NCBI RefSeq assembly: GCF_964246085.1
Contig: NZ_CAXTPD010000004.1
Direction: 5' to 3' (one strand)
Source: Brotaphodocola sp003480315
GTDB taxonomy: Bacteria > Bacillota > Clostridia > Lachnospirales > Lachnospiraceae
DNA: 64,000 nucleotides
A program made the position numbers and the translations under genes. Positions within the stretch are counted from its first letter, which is position 1. The number at the start of each line of letters is the position of its first letter. A model generated the notes under the pieces. That model was given only the letters and a program-made list of their open reading frames with translations. It was not told where the DNA came from and did not search any database. Shown piece by piece: positions 8,478-16,460 of the stretch.

Positions 8478-9308
8478 TTATTTTGCATATTCCCGCATCA
8501 GAGAAATCTCCTTCGCATATCCATCCAGCTCATTGGGTGTTTCCAGATAGAATGGCAGATCCTTCAGTGCCGGGTGCTGCACCACGCGGATGAGGGCCTC
8601 CTGTCCAATATGGCCTTCTCCGATCCGGGCATGGCGGTCTTTGTGGGCACCCAGGGGATTGAGGCTGTCGTTTAAGTGAAGGGCGCAGAGACGGTTCAGG
8701 CCGATCACGCGGTCAAATTCAGTGAGGACTTCATCCAGATGGTTCGCGATGTCATAGCCGCCGTCCCAGACATGGCAGGTGTCCAGGCAGACACCAAGGT
8801 GGCTGGAGAGCTCAACACGGTCAATGATCTCGCGCAGTTCTTCAAAGCGGCCGCCGACTTCGCTTCCTTTTCCGGCCATGGTTTCCAGAAGTACCGTGGT
8901 GGTCTGCTCTGGTTTTAAGATGGCATTCAGCATTTCTGAGATATAGGCAATGCCGGTCTCCATGCCCTGTTTTACATGGCTGCCCGGATGGAAATTGTAG
9001 CAGTTTCCCGGTGTATATTCCATGCGCAGCAGGTCATCAGCCATGGTGCGGCGGGCGAAGTCCCGGATTTTTTCGTCTGCGGAGCAGGCGTTTAAGGTGT
9101 AGGGAGCATGGGCGAGAATACGGCTGATACCGTGCTCTCTGGCGAAGGCAAGAAATGCGGCCACATCCTCCGGATCGATATCCTTTGCCTTTCCGCCCCG
9201 GGGATTGCGGGTGAAGAACTGGAATGTATTGGCGTTTATTTTTACAGCCTCTTTTCCCATGGCGAGGTAGCCGCGGGATGAGGAAAGATGGCATCCGATG
9301 GTAAGCAT
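8478..9308 (-). CDS. nfo: Deoxyribonuclease IV (endonuclease IV, AP endonuclease)
   Basis: Cleaves DNA 5' of abasic sites in base excision repair. The 276-residue protein has the AP endonuclease family 2 TIM-barrel motifs: TIGCHLSSSRGY at the N terminus, NANTFQFFTRNPRGG, AHAPYTLNACS, NFHPGSH, LLETMAGKGSEVG, GVCLDTCHVWDGGYD and LHLNDSLNPLGAHKDRHARIGEGHIG, which supply the three-zinc ligands (His, Glu, Asp). ATG 9308 is chosen over the upstream ATG because AGGAG lies just before it and family similarity starts there. Confidence 0.95.
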   Translation of the reverse strand: MLTIGCHLSSSRGYLAMGKEAVKINANTFQFFTRNPRGGKAKDIDPEDVAAFLAFAREHGISRILAHAPYTLNACSADEKIRDFARRTMADDLLRMEYTPGNCYNFHPGSHVKQGMETGIAYISEMLNAILKPEQTTTVLLETMAGKGSEVGGRFEELREIIDRVELSSHLGVCLDTCHVWDGGYDIANHLDEVLTEFDRVIGLNRLCALHLNDSLNPLGAHKDRHARIGEGHIGQEALIRVVQHPALKDLPFYLETPNELDGYAKEISLMREYAK

Positions 9309-9530
9309 GATGAGGAGTCTCCTTTTCCTATGATATTTATGTAAGAGCGTTTCTGGCAACAACAGGCCGGATCCGTTCTTTTTTACTATAGAGGATAGCC
9401 GGGGAATTGTAAAGTTAGTCGAGACTTTTTAGGCAAACTGTGGTAAAATGTCTCTGATCTTTTCATTGAGATAGCAGCACAGGCACATAGCAATTTGAAA
9501 GAGGTGCCAGAGTTACGGAGGAGAACAATT

Positions 9531-10697
9531 ATGAAATTCGCAGAGAGAATGGACCGGTTTGGAGAGGGTATTTTCTCCAGGCTTGCAGAGCTCAAACGTC
9601 AGAAGCTGGAGGCAGGCGAGAATGTGGTGGATTTAAGCATCGGAGCGCCGAATATTCCGCCGGCACAGCACATTCTGGATGTGCTCTGTAAGGAAGCAGC
9701 CGATAAAAACAATTACATTTACGCTATCAATGACCAGAAGGACCTCTTACAGGCTGTTTCTCAGTGGTATGAGCGCCGCTACGGTGTGAACCTGGACCCG
9801 GATACGGAGATTTGTTCCCTGCTCGGTTCCCAGGAGGGACTGGCCCACATTGCCATGTCCATTGTGGATGAGGGAGACCTGGTCCTGGTGCCGGATCCGT
9901 GTTATCCGGTTTTTGCGGATGGTCCGCGTCTGGCAGGTGCAGAGCTTTACTATATGCCGCAGAAAAAAGAAAATGGTTACGTGATCCGTCTTTCTGATAT
10001 TCCGGAGGAGGTGGCACAGCGGGCGAAATTCATGGTGGTTTCTTACCCGAACAACCCGACTGCGGTCATGGCACCGGATTCTTTCTATGAGGAACTGATT
10101 GCCTTTGCGAAGAAATACGATATCATTGTGCTCCATGACAATGCCTACAGCGAGCTGGTGTTTGACGGAAGGCACTGCGGAAGCTTTTTACACTTTCCGG
10201 GCGCGAAGAAGGTCGGTGTGGAATTCAATTCCCTGTCTAAGACCTATGGCCTGGCAGGTGCAAGAATTGGCTTCTGTGTAGGAAATCCGGAGGTTGTGAA
10301 GCACTTGAAGCTGTTGAAATCCAATATGGATTACGGTATGTTCCTGCCGCTGCAGAAGGCAGCCATCGCAGCCATCACCGGAGACCAGGCCTGTGTGGAG
10401 ACCACCCGTGCAGCTTATGAGAAACGCCGTGATGTGCTCTGCGACGGCCTGAATGCGATTGGCTGGAAGATTCCGAAGCCGGAGGCAACCATGTTTGTGT
10501 GGGCTCCGATCCCGGAAGCCTTTACGAGTTCTGAGGCGTTTGCGGTGGAGCTGGTAAAACGCAGCGGCGTTCTGGTAACACCGGGCAGCGCCTTTGGTCC
10601 GGCCGGAGAAGGCCATGTACGCATGGCACTGGTGCAGGATGAGCCGGAACTGAAGCAGGGCATTGCAGCAATTGACGCCTGCGGAATCCTGAGATGA
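9531..10697 (+). CDS. Class I/II aminotransferase (LL-diaminopimelate aminotransferase-like)
   Basis: A 388-residue PLP-dependent fold-type I aminotransferase. Recognisable parts are VVDLSIGAPNIPPAQHIL near the N terminus, YPNNPTA (substrate carboxylate/cofactor region), DNAYSELVFDG and the Schiff-base lysine in SLSKTYGLAGARIGF, with the C-terminal Arg in EGHVRMALV. Overall it is most like the DapL/AspC-type clostridial group, but substrate cannot be fixed: aspartate, LL-diaminopimelate, aromatic amino acids or alanine are all possible. ATG 9531 follows CGGAGGAGAACAATT. Single-gene unit between nfo and truA. Confidence 0.85.
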   Translation: MKFAERMDRFGEGIFSRLAELKRQKLEAGENVVDLSIGAPNIPPAQHILDVLCKEAADKNNYIYAINDQKDLLQAVSQWYERRYGVNLDPDTEICSLLGSQEGLAHIAMSIVDEGDLVLVPDPCYPVFADGPRLAGAELYYMPQKKENGYVIRLSDIPEEVAQRAKFMVVSYPNNPTAVMAPDSFYEELIAFAKKYDIIVLHDNAYSELVFDGRHCGSFLHFPGAKKVGVEFNSLSKTYGLAGARIGFCVGNPEVVKHLKLLKSNMDYGMFLPLQKAAIAAITGDQACVETTRAAYEKRRDVLCDGLNAIGWKIPKPEATMFVWAPIPEAFTSSEAFAVELVKRSGVLVTPGSAFGPAGEGHVRMALVQDEPELKQGIAAIDACGILR

Positions 10698-10770
10698 TCT
10701 GACCGGCCATATCGGTAAGATCAAGTGTTCAAACCGGAGTCTGCCTGAAATCAGAAAATAGAGATGAAAA

Positions 10771-10851
10771 TTGCTTCATGACAGTACCAGGGTAGCATCT
10801 GCTGCGGTCTGTGAATAAACAGCTGCGGTATGGGTACTGTCATGGAGCAAT
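10771..10851. repeat. Long inverted repeat between aminotransferase and truA
   Basis: Arms of 19 bp (10771-10789 and 10833-10851) match with one mismatch around a 43-bp centre; the inner arm core is CATGACAGTACC. The loop holds two CTGCGGT direct repeats. No T-run follows the second arm, so it is not a typical intrinsic terminator. Possible roles are a processing site, an insertion-derived palindrome or a leader structure for truA. Confidence 0.7.
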
Positions 10852-10913
10852 TGTTATAGTTCACAAAGTGCATGGCAGGCAGCAGGTAATTTTTTTAAGA
10901 GGAACAAAAAATA

Positions 10914-11669
10914 ATGAGTCAGAATTATAAAATAATCATACAATATGAAGGTACCCGGTATGACGGATGGCAGAAGCAGGGCAATACTGAGAATACGATT
11001 CAGGGCAAGCTGGAAAAGGTGCTGGAGCGTATGGCTGGTTGTCCGGTGGAAGTGCATGGATCAGGCCGGACGGATGCGGGGGTGCATGCAATGGGGCAGG
11101 TTGCAAACTTTCACCTGCCGGATGGCTGCAGGCCGGATGCGGAATGGATCCGGAATTATCTGAACCAGTATCTTCCGGAGGATATTGCCATAACGGAACT
11201 GATCATGGTACCGGAGCGTTTTCACAGCCGCCTGAGCGCCGTAAAGAAGATCTACACTTACCAGATTGAGACCGGGACAAAGAAAAATGTATTTTCCAGA
11301 AGGACCTGCTATGGCCTGGGACAGGCACTGGACATCACGGCCATGCAGAAAGCAGCGGAGTTACTCTGCGGAACTCATGATTACAAAAGCTTCTGCGGCA
11401 ATAAGAAAATGAAAAAGTCCACGGTGCGGACTATTTACCGCATTGCCGTGGAACAGGAAGCGGACAGCAGCCTGGTAAAGCTGGAGTTCGAGGGAACAGG
11501 CTTTTTGCAGAATATGGTACGGATCCTGGCCGGTACGCTGATCGAGGTGGGGACCGGAAAGCGGGAGCCGGGCAGTATGCCGGAAATTCTTGCTGCATTG
11601 GACCGTCAGACAGCAGGTTACACGGCACCGGCAGAAGGACTCTGCCTGCAGCAGGTATTTTATGAATAA
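10914..11669 (+). CDS. truA: tRNA pseudouridine(38-40) synthase TruA
   Basis: Isomerises uridines 38-40 in the anticodon stem-loop of tRNAs. The 251-residue protein has the TruA signature GSGRTDAGVHAMGQVANF with the catalytic Asp at about residue 53, preceded by YEGTRYDGWQKQ. RFHSRLSAVKKIYTYQI and SFCGNKKMKKSTVRTI are further family blocks. Start ATG 10914 follows AAGAGGAAC. It is followed 21 bp later by a cation transporter. Confidence 0.96.
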   Translation: MSQNYKIIIQYEGTRYDGWQKQGNTENTIQGKLEKVLERMAGCPVEVHGSGRTDAGVHAMGQVANFHLPDGCRPDAEWIRNYLNQYLPEDIAITELIMVPERFHSRLSAVKKIYTYQIETGTKKNVFSRRTCYGLGQALDITAMQKAAELLCGTHDYKSFCGNKKMKKSTVRTIYRIAVEQEADSSLVKLEFEGTGFLQNMVRILAGTLIEVGTGKREPGSMPEILAALDRQTAGYTAPAEGLCLQQVFYE

Positions 11670-11690
11670 GCAGTTTTTCGTGAGGAAGGT

Positions 11691-12893
11691 ATGGCAAGCA
11701 ATATGATGATGGATTTTCTGGTAAGACGGTTTATAAAAGATTATGAAAATGTGGAGAACGCAAAGGTACGGACAGCCTACGGCATGCTGGCAGGCATCAC
11801 CGGAATCTGCTGCAATCTGTTACTGTTCGGAGGCAAGCTGTTTGCGGGACTTGTGGTAAACAGTATTTCTGTGATGGCAGATGCCTTTAACAATTTATCT
11901 GATGCTGCCTCCTCGATCATCGGTTTTGTCGGGGTGCGTATGGCAGAAAAGCCTGCAGATGAGGAACACCCCTTCGGACATGGGCGGATGGAGTATATTG
12001 CGGCTTTTGTTGTGGCCTGTCTGGTCATTCAGGTGGGATTTTCTCTGTTAAAGACCGCTGTAGGAAAAATTCTGCACCCGGAGACTTTAAGCTTCAGCGC
12101 ATACTCCGTTGGCATTCTGGTGTGTTCCGTGCTGGTCAAGCTGTGGATGGCTTCCTACAACCGGAAGCTTGGAAAGAAGATCAATTCCACGGTCATGATG
12201 GCAACCGCTGCTGATTCCCTGGGTGATGTCGGAGCAACCTCAGCGACCATTGTATCACTTCTGGTATTCCGTTTCTTCCATATCAATATAGATGGCGTGA
12301 TTGGTCTGGTGGTTTCGGTGCTGGTGCTGCTTGCCGGTGTGAACATCGCAAAGGATACGCTGGCTCCGCTTCTGGGGCAGGCCATTGAGCCGGAGGTTTA
12401 CCATCGTATCTCGGAGTTTGTGGAGAGCTATGATGGCATTATTGGCAGTCATGACCTGATTGTGCACAATTATGGCCCGAGCCGCAGTATGGCATCGATC
12501 CATGCGGAAGTGCCGGCCAAAGTGGATATTGAAGATTCCCATGCAATAGTGGACCGGATTGAACGGGATGCGCTGGAAAAGCTTGGTATTTTTCTGGTCA
12601 TCCATATGGATCCGGTAGAAACGGACAACGAGCTGGCAGCAATTTTAAAAGAAATGGTCATTGATGTGATCCTGCATCTGGATTCCCGTCTGACACTGCA
12701 TGATTTCCGTATCGTGCAGAGCCAGGCCCACGTGAACCTGATCTTTGATCTGGTGGTGCCGCGGGAATACACAAAGCAGATGCGGGAGGAACTGACCCGG
12801 AAGGTGTGCGAAAAGGTGCGGGAGCGGGATAGCCGCTGTGCCTGCATAATCACGGTTGAAAACAGTTATCAGCAGGAAGAACATCAGAAATAG
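11691..12893 (+). CDS. Cation diffusion facilitator family transporter
   Basis: A 400-residue CDF transporter. The N-terminal half has six hydrophobic segments with the metal-site region NSISVMADAFNNLSDAASSIIGFVG (residues about 57-81) and EEHPFGHGRMEYIAAF, the standard HPxGHxR/E signature. A C-terminal cytoplasmic ferredoxin-like domain contains VHNYGPSRSMASIHAEVPA. CDF proteins move Zn, Mn, Fe or similar divalent metals by proton antiport. The first metal-site motif has Asn where zinc transporters often have His or Asp, so specificity is uncertain. AGGAAGGT precedes ATG 11691. Confidence 0.9.
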   Translation: MASNMMMDFLVRRFIKDYENVENAKVRTAYGMLAGITGICCNLLLFGGKLFAGLVVNSISVMADAFNNLSDAASSIIGFVGVRMAEKPADEEHPFGHGRMEYIAAFVVACLVIQVGFSLLKTAVGKILHPETLSFSAYSVGILVCSVLVKLWMASYNRKLGKKINSTVMMATAADSLGDVGATSATIVSLLVFRFFHINIDGVIGLVVSVLVLLAGVNIAKDTLAPLLGQAIEPEVYHRISEFVESYDGIIGSHDLIVHNYGPSRSMASIHAEVPAKVDIEDSHAIVDRIERDALEKLGIFLVIHMDPVETDNELAAILKEMVIDVILHLDSRLTLHDFRIVQSQAHVNLIFDLVVPREYTKQMREELTRKVCEKVRERDSRCACIITVENSYQQEEHQK

Positions 12894-12930
12894 GCAGGAT
12901 CTGCATCAACGATAAGGAAGGAAGCGCCGA

Positions 12931-13461
12931 TTGAAGTACGAAGAATTTTTGAGACAGGTAGCACTTGGTGACCGGGAAGCCTTTCACCAGCTTTATCTGG
13001 AGACGGGCAGGAGTGTCTACAGCTTTATTCTGTCTATCCTGAAAAATCCGCAGGATGCAGAAGAGGTTTTACAGGAGACTTATCTGAAAATCTGGACCTC
13101 TGCCGGAAGCTATAAGCCACAGGGGAAACCCCTTGCCTGGATGTTTACCATTGCAAGGAATCTGTGCTATATGAAATTTCGGGATCAGAAACGCATGGCA
13201 GATGTGGGACTGGATGAGCTTTCGAGGGGAGATGTTGGGGATCTTTGCCTTCCGCTGGAGCATATGACGGACAGCATGATGTTACAGACAGCGCTGGAAA
13301 TCTTAAAGGAAGATGAGCGGCAGATCGTGCTCCTGCATGCGTCTGCCGGGCTGAAGCACAGGGAAATTTCGGCAAACCTTGGGATTCCGCTGTCTACGGT
13401 GCTGTCAAAGTATAACCGTGCCATGAAAAAACTGCAGAACTACCTGCAGGGAGAGGCGTAA
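12931..13461 (+). CDS. ECF-type RNA polymerase sigma factor
   Basis: A 176-residue sigma-70 family protein of ECF size. Region 2 is at about residues 10-75 (DAEEVLQETYLKIW; KPLAWMFTIARNLC) and region 4 is near the C terminus (DERQIVLLHASAGLKHREISANLGIPLSTVLSKYNRAMKKLQ). The start is TTG 12931 with GGAAGGAAG upstream. No anti-sigma factor lies next to it; the neighbours are a metal transporter and tRNA genes. Target promoters are unknown. Confidence 0.88.
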   Translation: MKYEEFLRQVALGDREAFHQLYLETGRSVYSFILSILKNPQDAEEVLQETYLKIWTSAGSYKPQGKPLAWMFTIARNLCYMKFRDQKRMADVGLDELSRGDVGDLCLPLEHMTDSMMLQTALEILKEDERQIVLLHASAGLKHREISANLGIPLSTVLSKYNRAMKKLQNYLQGEA

Positions 13462-13504
13462 GCGTAAATTGAAAAAATAAAATAAAATTTTTTTAAAAAA
13501 GTGC

Positions 13505-13533
13505 TTGACCAAAGAGATACTATCGTATATAAT
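13505..13533 (+). promoter_or_regulatory. Sigma-A promoter of the tRNA-Gln pair
   Basis: TTGACC (13505-13510) and a perfect TATAAT (13528-13533) are separated by 17 bp, ending 18 bp before the first tRNA. Confidence 0.85.
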
Positions 13534-13550
13534 AATCCTCGTTGCAGCAA

Positions 13551-13622
13551 TGGGCTATCGCCAAATGGTAAGGCAACGGACTCTGACTCCGTCATTTCAA
13601 GGTTCGAATCCTTGTAGCCCAG
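13551..13622 (+). tRNA. tRNA-Gln (anticodon CTG), copy 1
   Basis: A 72-nt cloverleaf without encoded CCA. The acceptor arm pairs TGGGCTA with TAGCCCA (discriminator G), the anticodon arm is ACGGA-CTCTGAC-TCCGT giving anticodon CTG, and the T arm contains GGTTCGAATCC. Reads CAG glutamine codons. Confidence 0.95.
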
Positions 13623-13651
13623 TTTAAAAACTTCATATCCGATTTGATTAT

Positions 13652-13723
13652 TGGGCTATCGCCAAATGGTAAGGCAACGGACTCTGACTCCGTCATTTCA
13701 AGGTTCGAATCCTTGTAGCCCAG
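13652..13723 (+). tRNA. tRNA-Gln (anticodon CTG), copy 2
   Basis: Identical to the copy at 13551-13622, 29 bp downstream, and probably cotranscribed from the same promoter. It is followed by a terminator. Confidence 0.95.
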
Positions 13724-13731
13724 CTGCTTAA

Positions 13732-13760
13732 AAGGCTTCCGAAATTCGGGAGCCTTTTTC
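13732..13760 (+). terminator. Rho-independent terminator of the tRNA-Gln unit
   Basis: A stem AGGCTTCCGA / TCGGGAGCCT (one G-U pair) with a two-base loop, followed by TTTTTC. The structured repeat begins directly after the T-run. Confidence 0.8.
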
Positions 13761-13888
13761 GTTTCATAGGAAATTGTGTCCTATGAAACAAAAAAGCGCT
13801 CCGCAGGGATGCGCACGCGGCGCAAAGGTAGATGGTTGCTGAGGCAACCGCGCCTCGGCGCGAGAATGTGCCAAGGCACATTCTTTTT
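13761..13888 (+). repeat. Dispersed multi-hairpin repeat, full copy 1
   Basis: The element has, in order, a perfect 11-bp hairpin (13761-13771 with 13779-13789, loop AATTGTG), a GC-rich segment GCGCTCCGC...GCGGCGC, a GGTTGC/GCAACC hairpin (13834-13849), a GCGCC/GGCGC hairpin (13850-13861), and a 9-bp GAATGTGCC/GGCACATTC hairpin (13864-13883) followed by five T residues. The end thus looks like an intrinsic terminator. It is nearly identical to 22877-23000. No coding potential is seen. Confidence 0.88.
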
Positions 13889-13889
13889 C

Positions 13890-13915
13890 GCATGATAGAA
13901 AATTGCATGGAACGG
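13890..13915 (+). repeat. Probable truncated start of the same dispersed repeat
   Basis: GCATGATAGAAAATTGCATG resembles the beginning of the element at 22877 (GTATGATAGGAAATTGCGTC) and again starts right after a T-run, here the one at the end of copy 1. The rest of the element is missing. Confidence 0.4.
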
Positions 13916-13951
13916 AAATCTGTTTTCCTGCATTCTTTTACGGAAAAACAG

Positions 13952-13980
13952 TTGTGAATCCTTACGGAATGTGAGATAAT
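13952..13980 (+). promoter_or_regulatory. Probable promoter of the acyl-ACP thioesterase gene
   Basis: TTGTGA (13952-13957) and GATAAT (13975-13980) are spaced by 17 bp, 77 bp before the start codon. Confidence 0.55.
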
Positions 13981-14057
13981 AAGAGGCGGTTTCTATTTTA
14001 AAGGGTTATTTATGATGGAACTGTAACAGGCGGTATGACCGAAAAGGAGGGCAAACC

Positions 14058-14786
14058 ATGTATTCTTTTGACAGCAGAGTTCGTTACAGCGAGGTGGACG
14101 AAGACCGGAAGCTTTCCCTGACCGGAGTGATCAATTACATGCAGGACTGCTCCACGTTTCAGTCGGAGGACTTAAATATGGGAATTGATTATCTCGCAGA
14201 GAAGCACCGTGCATGGCTGTTATCTTCCTGGCAGATCGTTGTGGACCGTTATCCGAAGCTTGGAGAACGTATTGTGGTAAGCACCTGGCCCTATGATTTT
14301 AAGGGCATCTACGGATATCGTAATTTTACGATTCAGGATCCGGAGGGCAGTTATCTGGTGCGGGCCAACTCCAACTGGTTTTTCTTTGACACGGAGCACG
14401 GTGTTCCTGTGCGTGTTGGAGAAGAAGATATCCGGGGGTATGGCGTGGGACAGGAAAAAAAGCTTTCTATGGACTATGCGCCGAGAAGAATTCCGCTTTC
14501 GGATGAGTATGAGGAATTTCCGGCCATTGCGGTGGCGGCACACCACATTGATACCAACCACCATGTGAACAATGCCCAGTATGTAGAAATCGCGCGCGAG
14601 GTATTGCCGGCAGGACTGTTTATCCGGGAACTCCGGGTGGAATACAAAAAAGCAGCAATCCTCGGAGACCAGATCATTCCGCGTGTCAGCGCGGAGGCAG
14701 ACTGCTATACAGTGGCTCTGTGTGATACAGAAGGAAGGCCTTATGCAGTCGTGTGGCTGCGGACAGGCGTTACTGTACACGGGTAG
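14058..14786 (+). CDS. Acyl-ACP thioesterase
   Basis: Hydrolyses acyl-ACP to free fatty acid. The 242-residue protein is a double hot-dog fold protein of the bacterial FatA/FatB-like family: the first half has RVRYSEVDEDRKLSLTGVINYMQDCSTFQSEDL and YDFKGIYGYRNFTI, the second half HHIDTNHHVNNAQYVEIAREVLP, which carries the conserved Asn-His catalytic residues. AAAAGGAGGG precedes ATG 14058. It stands alone, flanked by structured intergenic DNA on both sides. Chain-length preference is unknown. Confidence 0.9.
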   Translation: MYSFDSRVRYSEVDEDRKLSLTGVINYMQDCSTFQSEDLNMGIDYLAEKHRAWLLSSWQIVVDRYPKLGERIVVSTWPYDFKGIYGYRNFTIQDPEGSYLVRANSNWFFFDTEHGVPVRVGEEDIRGYGVGQEKKLSMDYAPRRIPLSDEYEEFPAIAVAAHHIDTNHHVNNAQYVEIAREVLPAGLFIRELRVEYKKAAILGDQIIPRVSAEADCYTVALCDTEGRPYAVVWLRTGVTVHG

Positions 14787-14826
14787 GCATTTTCTGAACT
14801 GAAAATGCCGTATGATACAGCGGCGG

Positions 14827-14897
14827 CAGCAGATTTTGCCGATTTGGAATGCGAAGCATCGGCAAAATCCGTTGCTGTTCGCGCAACACGCGAACAG
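14827..14897. repeat. Two adjacent hairpins downstream of the thioesterase gene
   Basis: The first pairs GATTTTGCCGAT (14832-14843) with ATCGGCAAAATC (14858-14869), extended outward by CAGCA/TTGCTG pairing. The second pairs CTGTTCGCG (14875-14883) with CGCGAACAG (14889-14897) and shares bases with the outer part of the first. Neither has a T-run. They could act as alternative structures or as a transcript end, but no function can be assigned. Confidence 0.65.
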
Positions 14898-14947
14898 TAA
14901 CAAACAGATAACCGGTTGTGAAGGAACGACCAGAAAGAGAGAACCAG

Positions 14948-15781
14948 ATGATTGAATTAGGAAAGATACAGCTTCTTGTAGTTCAGAGAGAAAAAGAATT
15001 CGGAGTGTATCTTGGTGAGAAGAAAGAGGACAAAAACTCGGTACTTCTGCCGAAAAAACAGGTGCCGGAAGGCACAAAGGTAGGCGACAGCCTGGAAGTA
15101 TTTGTATATAAGGATTCCCAGGACCGTCTCATTGCAACCACCAACCGTCCGAAGCTGCAGGTTGGGGAGACTGCTGTACTGACAGTCAAGGATGTGGCAA
15201 AGATCGGCGCTTTCCTGGATATGGGACTGGAAAAAGATCTGCTGCTTCCGTTTAAGGAGCAGAATCATAAGGTGCGTCAGGGAGAAAACTGCCTGGTGGC
15301 TCTTTATGTGGACAAGAGCCAGAGACTGGCTGCTACCATGAATGTGTATTCCTACATGAGCGCGGAGTCTCCTTACAAGAAGGATGACAAGGTGCAGGGA
15401 ACCATTTACGAGATCAATGAGAACCTCGGCGCGTTTGTGGCTGTAGATAACCGCTATTACGGACTTATTCCCAAGAAGGAACTCTACGGAGATTTCCGTC
15501 TGGGTGATGTGATCGAGGCTCGTGTGGTAAAAGTGCGGGATGACGGCAAGCTGGATCTGAGTCCGCGCCAGAAAGCTTATATGCAGATGGACGATGACGC
15601 AGAACTGGTGTTAAAGGTCATTGACGAGTTTGACGGTGTGCTGCCGTTCAATGATAAGGCAAGACCGGAGACCATCATGCGCGAATTCAAGCTGAGCAAG
15701 AATGCATTTAAGCGCGCAGTCGGCAAATTATTGAAAGAAAATAAAGTCCGTATTACGGAGAAAACCATAGAGAGAATATAG
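14948..15781 (+). CDS. cvfB: S1 RNA-binding domain protein, CvfB family
   Basis: A 277-residue protein with tandem S1-like OB-fold domains and a C-terminal winged helix, the CvfB/YitL layout. S1-type blocks are VLTVKDVAKIGAFLDMGLEKDLLLPFKEQ (about residues 75-105) and GTIYEINENLGAFVAVDNRYYGLIPKKEL (about 150-180); the end REFKLSKNAFKRAVGKLLKENKVRI fits the winged helix. CvfB proteins bind RNA and influence gene expression in Firmicutes. ATG 14948 follows AGAAAGAGAG; an in-frame GTG at 14918 is less likely. The next gene starts 11 bp later. Confidence 0.88.
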   Translation: MIELGKIQLLVVQREKEFGVYLGEKKEDKNSVLLPKKQVPEGTKVGDSLEVFVYKDSQDRLIATTNRPKLQVGETAVLTVKDVAKIGAFLDMGLEKDLLLPFKEQNHKVRQGENCLVALYVDKSQRLAATMNVYSYMSAESPYKKDDKVQGTIYEINENLGAFVAVDNRYYGLIPKKELYGDFRLGDVIEARVVKVRDDGKLDLSPRQKAYMQMDDDAELVLKVIDEFDGVLPFNDKARPETIMREFKLSKNAFKRAVGKLLKENKVRITEKTIERI

Positions 15782-15791
15782 GAGGATAGTT

Positions 15792-16382
15792 TTGGACACG
15801 ATAGAATACTATAATAAGTATGCATCGCGAATTTTTGAGGATACAGTAGACCGGGATATGGAGTTGCAGCGGGAGGAGTTTTTAGAGGAACTCCGGGAAA
15901 TCGACGGTGACACCATTCTGGATCTCGGATGCGGCTCCGGCCGCGACAGTCTGGCTTTTTACGAGCAGGGCTTTGATGTGACCCCGCTGGATGCATCGGA
16001 GGAGATGTGTAAGCTGGCAGAGATCCATACCGGACTGGAGGTGCTGTGCATGGATTATGCGGACATGGAGTTTGATGATGCCTTTGACGGTATCTGGGGG
16101 AATGAAGCTCTCATCCATGTGCCGGAGGATGAACTGCCAGGTATCCTGGGAAAATTGACCGAGGCGCTGTGCCAGAACGGAATCTTATTCCTTTCCTTTC
16201 AGGAAGGGGACTTTGAGGGACAGAGAAGCGGCCGATATTTCTGTGAGTATACACGGGAAGAACTGGAGCGCATTCTGACCGAGACCGGACGTCTGGAAAT
16301 CTTGAAACTCTGGACTACGGAGGATGAAGACAGGGAAGAAGGAGACAAGCTCCTGAATGTACTTGCGAAAAAGATTTCCTGA
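15792..16382 (+). CDS. Class I SAM-dependent methyltransferase
   Basis: A 196-residue methyltransferase. The SAM-binding motif I is ILDLGCGSGRDSLAFYEQGFDVTPLDAS (about residues 38-66), followed by LCMDYADMEFDDAFDGIWGNEALIHVP. The start is TTG 15792 with AGGAGG 5-10 bp upstream. It is close behind the CvfB gene, so a shared transcript is likely. Substrate is unknown. Confidence 0.88.
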   Translation: MDTIEYYNKYASRIFEDTVDRDMELQREEFLEELREIDGDTILDLGCGSGRDSLAFYEQGFDVTPLDASEEMCKLAEIHTGLEVLCMDYADMEFDDAFDGIWGNEALIHVPEDELPGILGKLTEALCQNGILFLSFQEGDFEGQRSGRYFCEYTREELERILTETGRLEILKLWTTEDEDREEGDKLLNVLAKKIS

Positions 16383-16460
16383 CCGAACACATGCACATCC
16401 GGCAAAGCGGAGGCCGGTTGCCGAATCGTCAGCGTTTTGCCGGTGTGATAAGGAGGTATT

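Noticed and set aside
14220..15077. Minus-strand frame of 285 residues opposite the thioesterase gene
   Set aside because: Cys/His/Arg-rich shadow of a clear gene, crossing an intergenic hairpin region; no ribosome site.
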